A DNA stretch of 61,976 nt from Pseudomonadota bacterium (GTDB taxonomy: Bacteria > Pseudomonadota > Gammaproteobacteria > Burkholderiales > Burkholderiaceae_E). Made by a program: the position numbers and the translations under genes. Under the pieces are notes generated by a model. It saw only the letters and a list, made by a program, of their open reading frames with translations. It was not told the DNA's origin and searched no databases. This document shows, piece by piece, positions 1 to 7,587 of this stretch; within the stretch, counting starts at the first letter, position 1; each line of letters begins with the position of its first letter. The stretch is from contig JAEWFA010000064.1 in NCBI GenBank assembly GCA_023389055.1, positions 1 to 61,976 of the forward strand, in the 5' to 3' direction.

Positions 1-63
1 GCCGTGCGAGGCCGCGCGCACACGGCCCGGCGCGCCGCGACCCGGGCGCGAACGCTCGACCCG
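1..63. other. Non-coding tail after coxC
   Basis: This G+C-rich stretch lies beyond the stop codon of the cytochrome oxidase subunit III gene. I find no ATG on the minus strand and no recognisable start of a following gene. It probably belongs to the spacer before the next gene of the operon, which would lie outside the window. Confidence 0.4.
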
Positions 64-930
64 CTACAGCCAGTAGACGATGACGTAGAGCCCGAGCCAG
101 ACGACGTCGACGAAGTGCCAGTACCACGCCGCGCCCTCGAAGGCGAAATGGTGCTCCGGCGTGAAGTGTCCCTTGATCAGCCGGAACAGCACCGCGCTGA
201 GCGCGATCGCGCCGACGCAGACGTGGAAACCGTGGAAACCCGTGAGAAGGAAGAACGTCGAGCCGAAGATGCCCGACGTGAGCTTCAGGTTCAGTTCCTC
301 GTACGCATGCGCGTACTCGTAGATCTGGAAGCCGAGGAACGTGAAGCCCAGCAGCACGGTGATCGCGAGCCACAGGATCGTCGATGCCCGGCGCGCCTCC
401 TTCAGTGCGTGATGCGCGATCGTCAGCGTCACCCCCGAGCTGAGCAGCAGCGCGGTGTTGATCGTGGGGATCGGCCACGGGCCGATCGTCGAGAAGGGCT
501 CGACGGTGCCGGCAGGGCCGGTGTTGGGCCATACCGCCTGGAAGTCGGGCCACAGGACCATCTTGTGATCGAGATCGCCCAGCCACGGCATCGAGATCGT
601 CCGCGCGTAGAACAGTGCGCCGAAGAACGCGCCGAAGAACATCACCTCGGAGAAGATGAACCAGCTCATCGACCAGCGGAACGACACGTCGACGCGATCG
701 CTGTACAGGCCGTGCTCGGATTCGCGCGCGACCGCGGTGAACCAGCCGACGAGCATGTAGATCATGATCGCCACGAAGATCCAGAACAGGTATGGCCCGA
801 AGGACGCGCCGTTGAACCAGCTCGCCAGTCCGAAGCCGAAGAAGATCAGCGCGAGTGCGCCCACCGCGGGCCATTTCGACGGATGGGGGATGAAGTAGTA
901 AGGCGCCTGCGTTTGCGCACCCGAAGCCAT
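64..930 (-). CDS. ctaE: Cytochrome c oxidase subunit III
   Basis: This is the third core subunit of the aa3-type terminal oxidase of the inner membrane, which stabilises the catalytic subunit I. The 288-residue product has the family length and seven hydrophobic helices. Visible signatures are WSMSWFIFSEVMFF, the QIYEYAHAYEEL stretch with the conserved acidic residues, FHGFHVCVG, and the C-terminal HFVDVVWLGLY. It is the last oxidase gene visible in an operon read right to left (DUF2244, ctaC, ctaD, small protein, ctaG, DUF2970, ctaE). It starts 37 bases after the DUF2970 gene stop. Identity is secure. Confidence 0.96.
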   Translation of the reverse strand: MASGAQTQAPYYFIPHPSKWPAVGALALIFFGFGLASWFNGASFGPYLFWIFVAIMIYMLVGWFTAVARESEHGLYSDRVDVSFRWSMSWFIFSEVMFFGAFFGALFYARTISMPWLGDLDHKMVLWPDFQAVWPNTGPAGTVEPFSTIGPWPIPTINTALLLSSGVTLTIAHHALKEARRASTILWLAITVLLGFTFLGFQIYEYAHAYEELNLKLTSGIFGSTFFLLTGFHGFHVCVGAIALSAVLFRLIKGHFTPEHHFAFEGAAWYWHFVDVVWLGLYVIVYWL

Positions 931-967
931 GTCCTGTCTCCCGATGAAGATCCGTTGTTTCTTTCCG

Positions 968-1234
968 TCAACCCGCGGCGAAGCGGGCGAGCACCACCAG
1001 CGTCACGACGAACACGGCTGCCAGCAGCAGCCCCACCAGGACGACGTGCAACGGATTCAGGTGCACGTCGCGCTCGAAGGATCGGCGCTTGCGCACGCCG
1101 AAGAACGCCCAGGCGACCGCTCGCAGCGCATCGACGAGCCCTGCGGGACGCGTCTTGCCGTTCGGGCCCTGTTCCCGCCGAATCGTTCCCCCTCCCGCGC
1201 TACCCGCCACCGCCACCGCCCGGAGTTGCGACAC
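968..1234 (-). CDS. DUF2970 small membrane protein of the cox operon
   Basis: This 88-residue protein has a soluble N-terminus and one C-terminal membrane helix (about residues 62-86, HVVLVGLLLAAVFVVTLVVL). The segment ALRAVAWAFFGVRKRR before the helix is typical of DUF2970, a family found between ctaG and coxC in betaproteobacteria. An accessory or assembly role in the oxidase is inferred only from that position. The start is uncertain. There is no ATG; GTG codons at 1234, 1216 and 1210 are all in frame, and all lie inside the 3' end of ctaG, so translation is probably coupled to it. The poly-Gly end of ctaG and the GGG-rich start of this frame share the same bases. Confidence 0.75.
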   Translation of the reverse strand: MSQLRAVAVAGSAGGGTIRREQGPNGKTRPAGLVDALRAVAWAFFGVRKRRSFERDVHLNPLHVVLVGLLLAAVFVVTLVVLARFAAG

Positions 1235-1829
1235 CGGCCGTCTTGCCCCGGCCCGCCACCTCGAAGAACGTGTACGACAGCGTGATCGTGTTCACGTCCT
1301 TCGGCAGCTTCGGGTCGATGACGAACACGACGGGAAACTGCTTCTGTTCGTGCGCACCGAGCGCCTGCTGCTCGAAGCAGAAGCACTCGAGCTTGCGAAA
1401 GTACGGCCCCGACTGCTGCGGCGCGTAGCTGGGCACGGCCTGCCCGACGGTCTCGACGTCGCGCGTGTTGACGAGGTCGTAGACGACGGTGACGAGTTCG
1501 CCGGGGTGTATCTCGAGCGCGTTGACCTCGGGCTTGAAACGCCAGGCGCCGCGACTGTTCGCGTCGAATTCGACGGTGACCTTGCGCGTGCGATCGACCT
1601 GCGTATTGCGCGCGAACGCAGCCGCACCGCTGTCGGCCTTCACGAGGTTGTTGATCCCGGTGACTTCGCAGAACGCGTCGTACAACGGGATCAGCGCGAA
1701 GCCGAAGGCGAACATCACGGCGCATACGATGACGAGCTTGCCCACGATCCGGAGATCCGCACCCCCGGCGCTCGCGCCTTCGGCGCGGGCCGCCCCGCCT
1801 TCCTCGTTCGGCTTCAGGTCAGCCTCCAT
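1200..1829 (-). CDS. ctaG: Cytochrome c oxidase assembly protein CtaG (Cox11)
   Basis: Membrane-anchored periplasmic copper chaperone that delivers Cu(B) to subunit I of the oxidase. The 209-residue protein has a cytoplasmic N-tail, one membrane helix (about residues 30-52, ending LIPLYDAFCEVTG) and a beta-rich periplasmic domain. The copper-binding CFCF motif sits in KLECFCFEQQ, and the family hallmark YNPAPSYAPQQSGPYF-like region is present as VPSYAPQQSGPYF. The C-terminus ends in a run of six glycines not usual for the family; it overlaps the next gene. The ATG at 1829 lies inside the 3' end of the preceding 33-codon gene. Confidence 0.95.
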   Translation of the reverse strand: MEADLKPNEEGGAARAEGASAGGADLRIVGKLVIVCAVMFAFGFALIPLYDAFCEVTGINNLVKADSGAAAFARNTQVDRTRKVTVEFDANSRGAWRFKPEVNALEIHPGELVTVVYDLVNTRDVETVGQAVPSYAPQQSGPYFRKLECFCFEQQALGAHEQKQFPVVFVIDPKLPKDVNTITLSYTFFEVAGRGKTAGVATPGGGGGG

Positions 1830-1920
1830 TCAACCAGTGATCGACGATGACGCCGACGAACAACGCCACGGCGATCGACGCGAGGATCAGCGCCGTGCGC
1901 AGGTTGCTGGGCTGGCTCAC
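1819..1920 (-). CDS. 33-residue membrane protein between ctaD and ctaG
   Basis: This tiny gene fits exactly between ctaD and ctaG. Its GTG start at 1920 overlaps the ctaD stop (GTGA), and its TGA at 1821-1819 overlaps the ctaG start. The product begins MSQPSNLRTALI, has one membrane helix of about 18 residues, and ends in VDHWLNGG. Very short proteins annotated as cytochrome oxidase small assembly proteins are known at this position in Burkholderiales, so a role in oxidase biogenesis is plausible but inferred. Overlaps on both sides and the clean single-helix topology argue that it is translated. Confidence 0.72.
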   Translation of the reverse strand: MSQPSNLRTALILASIAVALFVGVIVDHWLNGG

Positions 1921-3509
1921 TTCACCACCGGCGGCGTCTCGAAGGTGTGGAACGGCGCCGGACTCGGGACCGTCCACTCCAGGCCGTGCGAGCCTTCCCA
2001 GACGCGGTCGGTGGCCTTCTCGCCTTCACCGCGCAGGCACTTGATCACCACCCACGGAAGAATCAACTGCGCCAGCCCGAAGCCGAACGCGCCGACGGTG
2101 ACGATCGCGTTGAAGTCGGCGAACTGCATCGGGTAGTCGGCGTAGCGGCGCGGCATGCCGGCCAGCCCGAGGAAGTGCATCGGGAAGAACGTGAGGTTGA
2201 AGAAGAACATCGACAGCCAGAAGTGCCACTTGCCGAGCTTCTCGTCGTACATGCGGCCCGTCCACTTCGGCAGCCAGTAGTAGGCGCCGGCGAACATCGC
2301 GAACAGCGAGCCCGCGACCAGCACGTAGTGGAAGTGCGCGACGACGTAGTAGGTGTCGTGCAACTGCAGGTCCAGCGGCGCGAGTGCGACGATGACGCCG
2401 GTGAAGCCGCCGATGGTGAACACGAAGATGAAGCCGATCGCCCACAGCATCGGCGTCTCGAAGGTCATCGAGCCGCGCCACATCGTGGCCGTCCAGTTGA
2501 ACACCTTCACACCGGTAGGCACCGCGATCAGCATCGTCGCGTACATGAAGAACAGCTGCCCGGTCACCGGCATGCCGGTGGTGAACATGTGGTGCGCCCA
2601 GACGATGCACGACAGGATCGCGATGGCGGCCATCGCATAGACCATCGAGCTGTAGCCGAAGAGCTTCTTGCGCGCGAAGGTGGGGATCACCTCGCTCACG
2701 ATCCCGAAGGCGGGCAGGATCATGATGTACACCTCGGGGTGCCCGAAGAACCAGAACACGTGCTGGAACATCACCGGGTCGCCGCCGCCGGCCGCGTTGA
2801 AGAACGACGTTCCGAAGTGCCGGTCGAAGAGCACCATCGTCACCGCGCCCGCGAGCACCGGCATCACCACGAGCAACAGGTACGCGGTGATCAGCCAACC
2901 CCAGCAGAACATCGGCATCTTCATCAGCGTCATGCCGGGCGCGCGCATGTTCAGGATCGTGGTGATGATGTTGATGGCGCCCATGATCGAGCTGGCGCCC
3001 AGGATGTGGATGGCGAAGATCGCGAGATCCATCCCCGGGCCCATCTGCACCGACAGCGGCGCGTACATCGTCCAGCCCGCGGCGTTCGCACCCCCGGGAA
3101 CGAAGTACGAGCTGACGAGCAGCAGCGCTCCGACCGGCAGCAGCCAGAAGCTGAAGTTGTTCATCCGCGCGAAGGCCATGTCGGAGGCGCCGATCATCAG
3201 CGGCACCTGCCAGTTCGCGAAGCCCACGAAGGCGGGCATGATCGCCCCGAAGATCATGATCAGCCCGTGCATCGTCGTGAGCTGGTTGAAGAACTCCGGC
3301 TCGACGATCTGCAGGCCGGGCTCGAACAGCTCGGTGCGCAGCAGCAGCGCGTTGATCCCGCCGACCAGGAACATCGTGAACGAGAACACCAGGTACATCG
3401 TCCCGATGTCCTTGTGGTTCGTCGCGAACAGCCACCGGCGCCAGCCGTGCGGATGCTCGTGCGAGTGGTCGTGTGCCGCGCCGCCGTGCTGACCGAGGAC
3501 TGCACTCAT
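1917..3509 (-). CDS. ctaD: Cytochrome c oxidase subunit I
   Basis: Catalytic subunit of the aa3-type oxidase, which reduces O2 to water and pumps protons across the inner membrane. The 530-residue protein has twelve hydrophobic helices. Metal ligands are visible: the heme a histidine in TMHGLIMIFG, the Cu(B) His and cross-linked Tyr in WFFGHPEVY, the two Cu(B) histidines in VWAHHMF, and the heme a3/heme a pair in HDTYYVVAHFHYVL. The K-channel lysine lies in TGVKVFNW. A Shine-Dalgarno AGGAGT precedes the ATG. The 117-base gap to ctaC shows no clear terminator, so co-transcription is likely. Confidence 0.98.
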   Translation of the reverse strand: MSAVLGQHGGAAHDHSHEHPHGWRRWLFATNHKDIGTMYLVFSFTMFLVGGINALLLRTELFEPGLQIVEPEFFNQLTTMHGLIMIFGAIMPAFVGFANWQVPLMIGASDMAFARMNNFSFWLLPVGALLLVSSYFVPGGANAAGWTMYAPLSVQMGPGMDLAIFAIHILGASSIMGAINIITTILNMRAPGMTLMKMPMFCWGWLITAYLLLVVMPVLAGAVTMVLFDRHFGTSFFNAAGGGDPVMFQHVFWFFGHPEVYIMILPAFGIVSEVIPTFARKKLFGYSSMVYAMAAIAILSCIVWAHHMFTTGMPVTGQLFFMYATMLIAVPTGVKVFNWTATMWRGSMTFETPMLWAIGFIFVFTIGGFTGVIVALAPLDLQLHDTYYVVAHFHYVLVAGSLFAMFAGAYYWLPKWTGRMYDEKLGKWHFWLSMFFFNLTFFPMHFLGLAGMPRRYADYPMQFADFNAIVTVGAFGFGLAQLILPWVVIKCLRGEGEKATDRVWEGSHGLEWTVPSPAPFHTFETPPVVK

Positions 3510-3626
3510 TTCGATGTACTCCTGACTCGCTGTGTTCCGATTGGCGCGCCGGCCGTGCCGTCTCGCCGTGCGCTGCGTTCGTTGTCGTTGGCCGCGCTGC
3601 CGATTCGCCGCTTGTTCAGCCGCCGC

Positions 3627-4808
3627 TCACTTGCGCGCCGAGGCGATCTCGGAAGGCTCGACCAGCCCGTCCTTGGCGTCGTTGCCCCATGCGTGGCGCG
3701 TATAGGTGATCACGGCCGCCAGGTCGGTGTCGGAGAGCTGCTTGAACGAGGCCATCGCGGTACCCGGCCGGCCGTGCAGCACGACGTCGATCTGCCCTTG
3801 CGGAGCGCCGAGGACGACCTGCGATCCCGCGAGCGCGGGAAAGGTTCCCGGAATGCCCTTGCCGTTGGCCTGGTGGCAGGCCACGCAGTTCGCGCCGAAG
3901 ACCTCCTGGCCGCGCGCCTGCAGGTCGGCGACGCTCCACGTGCGGTTCGGGTCGTCGGCCTTCGCCAGCATCTCGGCTTTCTTCTCCGAGACCCACTTCG
4001 CGTAGTCTTCCGGCGAACGCACGTCGACGACGATCGGCATGAACGCGTGGTCCTTGCCGCACAGTTCTGCGCACTGCCCGCGATACACGCCCACCTTCTC
4101 GGCGCGGAACCAGCTGTCGCGCACGAAGCCCGGAATCGCGTCCTGCTTCACGCCGAAGGACGGCACCATCCACGCGTGGATGACGTCGTTGGCGGTGATC
4201 ACGACGCGCACCTTCTTGTTCACCGGCACGACGAGCGGGTTGTCGACCTCGAGCAGGTAGGCGTTGTTCGCCTCGCGCCGCTCCTTGGCGCCGGGGAACA
4301 GCCGATCGTCGATCTGGTCACGCGGCGTCTTCAACGTGGACAGGAACGAGATGCCCTCGCCTTCGCCGTTCAGGTAGTCGTAGCCCCAGCGCCATTGATA
4401 GCCGGTTGCCTTGACCGTGACGTCGGCGTTTGCCGTGTCCTTCTGCTCGACGACCATCTTCGTGGCCGGGATCGAGAGCCCGACGATGATCAGGAACGGA
4501 ACGATCGTCCACGTGATCTCGATCGCGGTGCTCTCGTGGAAGTCGGCGGAACGGTAGCCCTTGGATTTCCGGTGATGGATGATCGACCAGACCATCACGC
4601 CGAACACGACGATGAAGATCGCCACGCACACCCACATCACGAACCAGTGGATCCAGTGCAGGTCGGCCGCGATCGCGGTGACGGGGTCCTGCAGGTTCAA
4701 CCCCCACCGCTTCGGCCCGCCCGGCAGGTCTTCGATGGCCAATGCAACCGGCGACCAGGCAGCCAGCCACCCCGAGGCCAGAATGCCTGCGGCACGTTCG
4801 AGTCTCAT
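3627..4808 (-). CDS. ctaC: Cytochrome c oxidase subunit II with fused cytochrome c domain
   Basis: Subunit II accepts electrons from cytochrome c and passes them to heme a. The 393-residue protein has a signal peptide (about residues 1-24), two membrane helices (about 52-78 and 96-118) and a periplasmic cupredoxin domain. The Cu(A) ligands are H211, C246, E248, C250, H254 and M257. A fused C-terminal cytochrome c domain carries CVACH (C308, C311, H312) and a probable axial Met near residue 352, so this is a caa3-like subunit II as is usual in betaproteobacteria. It lies 30 bases after the DUF2244 gene and is part of the same minus-strand operon. Confidence 0.97.
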   Translation of the reverse strand: MRLERAAGILASGWLAAWSPVALAIEDLPGGPKRWGLNLQDPVTAIAADLHWIHWFVMWVCVAIFIVVFGVMVWSIIHHRKSKGYRSADFHESTAIEITWTIVPFLIIVGLSIPATKMVVEQKDTANADVTVKATGYQWRWGYDYLNGEGEGISFLSTLKTPRDQIDDRLFPGAKERREANNAYLLEVDNPLVVPVNKKVRVVITANDVIHAWMVPSFGVKQDAIPGFVRDSWFRAEKVGVYRGQCAELCGKDHAFMPIVVDVRSPEDYAKWVSEKKAEMLAKADDPNRTWSVADLQARGQEVFGANCVACHQANGKGIPGTFPALAGSQVVLGAPQGQIDVVLHGRPGTAMASFKQLSDTDLAAVITYTRHAWGNDAKDGLVEPSEIASARK

Positions 4809-4838
4809 CCGTACGCTCCGTCTCCCGCTCTTCGTTCG

Positions 4839-5330
4839 TCACCCGGCGCTTCGGGCCCACTGCCCGGCGCCGAGCGCCCCCCTCAACTGCCGAGCCAGCA
4901 TTTCCTTGCGATCGTCCGGAACGTACCGGCCGACCGCGACCGACTCGCCGCCCGCGACGAGCCGGATCGGCCCCCGCTCGCGCGGGTCGTACTCGACGCG
5001 GATCGCACACCCGCCCTGCTCGAAGCGGTCGATGCGCTGACCGCAGCCGCACTCGACCACGAGCCGGTCGCGCGTCGCCTCGATCCGCTCGTAGTCGGCC
5101 GCGTGCCGCGCGTAGACCATGAAGGCCACGCCCACCGCGATCGCTTCAACGATTGCGAACGGAATCACGATCCAGGCCCCGCCCGCGGCACATACGGCAG
5201 CAATCGCCAGTGCGGCGAGCACGACCGTGACGAACCACGCAGCGAGTTGCCAGGGGCGCAATGCGCAGTTGCGCTTGAGCAACCATTGGTGTCGACCGGA
5301 CTCGACGACGTAGGACCAGCGGTAACCCAT
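4839..5330 (-). CDS. DUF2244 membrane protein at the head of the cox operon
   Basis: This 163-residue protein has a short cytoplasmic N-terminus (MGYRWSYVVESGRHQWLLKRNCALRP), two adjacent membrane helices (about residues 28-70) and a soluble C-terminal domain. It matches DUF2244, which commonly precedes coxB in Burkholderiales. Function is unknown; a role linked to the oxidase is inferred from position. It is the first gene after the promoter at 5376-5404, and a strong Shine-Dalgarno (AAGGAAAAGG) precedes its ATG. Confidence 0.85.
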   Translation of the reverse strand: MGYRWSYVVESGRHQWLLKRNCALRPWQLAAWFVTVVLAALAIAAVCAAGGAWIVIPFAIVEAIAVGVAFMVYARHAADYERIEATRDRLVVECGCGQRIDRFEQGGCAIRVEYDPRERGPIRLVAGGESVAVGRYVPDDRKEMLARQLRGALGAGQWARSAG

Positions 5331-5375
5331 GCGCCTTTTCCTTAATCAGGATCATGGCGCCCCTCGGCGGCCCGC

Positions 5376-5404
5376 ATTATAGGAGTGTGCCCGCAGCCCG
5401 GCAA
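5376..5404 (-). promoter_or_regulatory. Promoter of the cytochrome oxidase operon
   Basis: On the minus strand a perfect TATAAT (5381-5376) lies 17 bases after TTGCCG (5404-5399), which matches TTGACA at four of six positions. Transcription would begin near 5369, about 38 bases before the DUF2244 start codon. The -35 touches the 3' end of bioC. This is the best sigma-70-type promoter in the window. Confidence 0.7.
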
Positions 5405-5405
5405 A

Positions 5406-6302
5406 TCAACCTTCGTCGACATCGCGGCGACGCGGCTGGAACTCGATCGACGCGAGCCCGTCGCCGCGGCGTTTGCGCTGCGGGCACCAGGCGTGGCCGA
5501 ATGCGATCTCGATCGTGCTGCGGATCAGGCCGTCGCTGCCGCGCAACGACTCGATCGCGCGCAGCCATTCGTCGCGCGATCGCCGGCCCAGCAGGCCCCG
5601 GAAGCGGCCCCGCAACGCGTTGCCCCCGAGCGCGCGCACGTCGTCGAGCAACGCCTGCGGCGTCTTCCACGACAGCGTGATGCGCTGCATGTCCATCACC
5701 GGCTCGGAGAACCCGCATTCCATCAGCACGTCACCGATGTCGTGCATGTCGTGAAAGGACATCGTTCGAGCGCCGAGCCCGCGCAGCTCGACGAAGGTGT
5801 CCACGCCGAGAAACGAGAAATCGAGCAGCGCGCCCGGTCGCATCACCCGGTACCACTCCTGCATCGCGCGTTGCGGCGAAGCGAACCAGTGCAGCGCGAG
5901 ATTCGACCAGACGAGGTCGACGCTGGCGTTCTTCAGCGGCAGCGCATGCGCGTCGCCGACCACGAGCTCGGCGAGCGGCCCGGCGTCGGAGCGCAGCATG
6001 CGCGCGAAGAACCCGCGCGACGGCGCCGCCATGGCTTCGCGCGCCCGCTGGACGGCACCGCGCGAGGCGTCGACGCCGACGAGCGCGGCCTCCGGATACT
6101 GGCGCTTGAGCGCGAGCAGCCCTTCGCCGCGACCGCAGCCGACGTCGACGATGCGCTGCGGCGCCAGGCGCACGAGCGGCAGGCGCTCGAGCATCCGCGA
6201 CTCGACCTCGCGCAGCAGGAAATCGCCCCGCGGCGCCTGCCGGGCACGACGCGAGAACTGCAGTCGAACCGCCGACGGATCTATGTCGGGAGGGCTAAGC
6301 AT
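5406..6302 (-). CDS. bioC: Malonyl-ACP O-methyltransferase, BioC family
   Basis: SAM-dependent methyltransferase of the BioC type, which methylates malonyl-ACP to start pimeloyl synthesis for biotin. The start chosen is the ATG at 6302 (MLSPPDIDPSAVRLQFSRRA); the frame stays open upstream but that part has no protein-like composition. SAM motif I is VDVGCGRGEGLLAL, followed by VGVDAS and LVWSNLALHW. The product is 298 residues, slightly longer than E. coli BioC. It is divergent from comF, and no other biotin gene is nearby, so a different small-molecule methyltransferase remains possible. Confidence 0.8.
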   Translation of the reverse strand: MLSPPDIDPSAVRLQFSRRARQAPRGDFLLREVESRMLERLPLVRLAPQRIVDVGCGRGEGLLALKRQYPEAALVGVDASRGAVQRAREAMAAPSRGFFARMLRSDAGPLAELVVGDAHALPLKNASVDLVWSNLALHWFASPQRAMQEWYRVMRPGALLDFSFLGVDTFVELRGLGARTMSFHDMHDIGDVLMECGFSEPVMDMQRITLSWKTPQALLDDVRALGGNALRGRFRGLLGRRSRDEWLRAIESLRGSDGLIRSTIEIAFGHAWCPQRKRRGDGLASIEFQPRRRDVDEG

Positions 6303-6309
6303 GCAACCC

Positions 6310-6315
6310 AGTATA
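6310..6315 (-). promoter_or_regulatory. Candidate -10 element of bioC
   Basis: TATACT on the minus strand ends 7 bases before the bioC ATG, and no Shine-Dalgarno lies between. If used, the mRNA would have almost no leader. No convincing -35 is visible. Confidence 0.4.
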
Positions 6316-6340
6316 GGCGCGGCCCGGGTGCAATGCGCGG

Positions 6341-7120
6341 ATGCGCCCATTGCGATCACTGGCACAGCGCCTGGCCGGGCTTGCAGACGCCTGCCTGCCG
6401 GCAACCTGCATCGTCTGCGCAGCCGACGAACCTTCGCGCCTGTGCGCGGGTTGCGAACGCGATCTTGCGGGATCGCGCATCGCGCGCTGCGCGCGCTGCG
6501 GAATCGGATTGGCGCAACGACGCGACTTGGACGACCGTCCAGCCGTGGCCAGCGGTTGCCGCACGACGCACGAATGCCACGCCTGCCGCGCGGCGCCGCC
6601 CCTCTGCGCGCGCACGGTCGTGCTCGCCGACTATGCGCCGCCGCTCGACCGCGTCGTGCACGCGCTGAAGTTCGGGCGCGATGCATCGATCGCGCGTCCG
6701 CTCGGCCGGCGGCTCGCCGAACGGGCAGGCGAGGCGCTCGATTCGCTGCCGGCGAACGCGCGAGCGTCGCTCGTCGTCACTGCCATCCCGCTGATAACCA
6801 GGCGCCTGGCCGAGCGCGGCTTCAATCAGTCGCTCGAAATCGCGCGCGCGTTCGCGCGTAGCCGGTCACTGCCGCTGCAGCACCGGTTGCTCACGCGAAT
6901 TCGCGATGGCGCGCCCGCATCGACGCTGCACGCGCGCGAACGCCGCAGCGCGCTGCGCGGCGCTTTCTGCGCGCCGATACGCCTGGACGGGCGCGCGGTC
7001 GTCGTCGTCGACGACGTCATGACGACCGGGGCGACCCTCGATGCGGCCGCCGCCGCGCTGCTGGGCGCGGGCGCAACATCCGTGATCAACTGCGTCGTCG
7101 CCCGCACGCCCGATCGATGA
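6341..7120 (+). CDS. comF: ComF family phosphoribosyltransferase-like protein
   Basis: A ComF/GntX-type protein, needed in some bacteria for uptake of transforming DNA. The 259-residue protein has an N-terminal zinc-finger region with several Cys pairs (CIVCAADEPSRLCAGC, CARCG, CHAC, about residues 20-85). A type I phosphoribosyltransferase domain follows, with the PRPP loop VVVVDDVMTTGATL at about residues 222-235. No other competence gene is near. Its stop overlaps the trmL start by 4 bases (ATGA), so the two are translationally coupled. The 38-base gap to bioC must hold both divergent promoters. Confidence 0.9.
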   Translation: MRPLRSLAQRLAGLADACLPATCIVCAADEPSRLCAGCERDLAGSRIARCARCGIGLAQRRDLDDRPAVASGCRTTHECHACRAAPPLCARTVVLADYAPPLDRVVHALKFGRDASIARPLGRRLAERAGEALDSLPANARASLVVTAIPLITRRLAERGFNQSLEIARAFARSRSLPLQHRLLTRIRDGAPASTLHARERRSALRGAFCAPIRLDGRAVVVVDDVMTTGATLDAAAAALLGAGATSVINCVVARTPDR

Positions 7121-7581
7121 TCCACGTCGTCCTGGTCCACCCCGAGATCGCACCGAACACCGGCAACGTGATCCGCCTTTGCGCGAATACCGGCGCCACC
7201 TTGCACCTGGTAGAGCCGCTCGGCTTCGTCCTCGATTCGGCGAAGCTGCGGCGCGCGGGCCTGGACTACCGCGAACACGCGACGATGCGCGTGCACCGTT
7301 CGTGGACCGACTTCGCTGCGCACGCGCATCCGGCGCGCCGGTTCGCGTTCACCACGTCGGGGGGTCACTCGCCCTATGCAACGCGATTCGAACGCGGCGA
7401 CTTCCTCGTCTTCGGCAGCGAGTCGAGCGGGCTGCCGCCGGAGATCCTCGACGGCTTCGCGCCCGAACACCGGCTTCGACTGCCGATGCGCCCGGTCAAC
7501 CGAAGCCTCAATCTCTCGAACGCCGTTGCGGTTGCCGTCTTCGAGGCGTGGCGCCAGTTCGGATTCGACGGCGCCGCCTGA
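7117..7581 (+). CDS. trmL: tRNA (cytidine/uridine-2'-O-)-methyltransferase TrmL
   Basis: SPOUT-class enzyme that 2'-O-methylates the wobble base 34 of tRNA-Leu isoacceptors. The 154-residue length is exactly that of the family. Signatures are HPEIAPNTGNVIRLCANTG near the N-terminus, FGSESSGLPPEIL in the middle and the knotted C-terminal region MRPVNRSLNLSNAVAVAVFEAWRQ split by the SAM site. It overlaps comF by 4 bases and ends 6 bases from the convergent gpsA stop; no terminator hairpin with a T-run is seen there. Confidence 0.95.
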   Translation: MIHVVLVHPEIAPNTGNVIRLCANTGATLHLVEPLGFVLDSAKLRRAGLDYREHATMRVHRSWTDFAAHAHPARRFAFTTSGGHSPYATRFERGDFLVFGSESSGLPPEILDGFAPEHRLRLPMRPVNRSLNLSNAVAVAVFEAWRQFGFDGAA

Positions 7582-7587
7582 GCCGAC

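Noticed and set aside
1947..5345. Very long plus-strand open frame (over 1,100 codons) opposite the cox operon
   Set aside because: It is antisense to well-identified oxidase genes. Its product is rich in Arg, His, Glu and Asp in low-complexity order, as expected when G/C-ending codons are read on the other strand.
7582..7587. Terminator between convergent trmL and gpsA
   Set aside because: Only 6 bases separate the stops and no hairpin with a T-run is visible on either strand.
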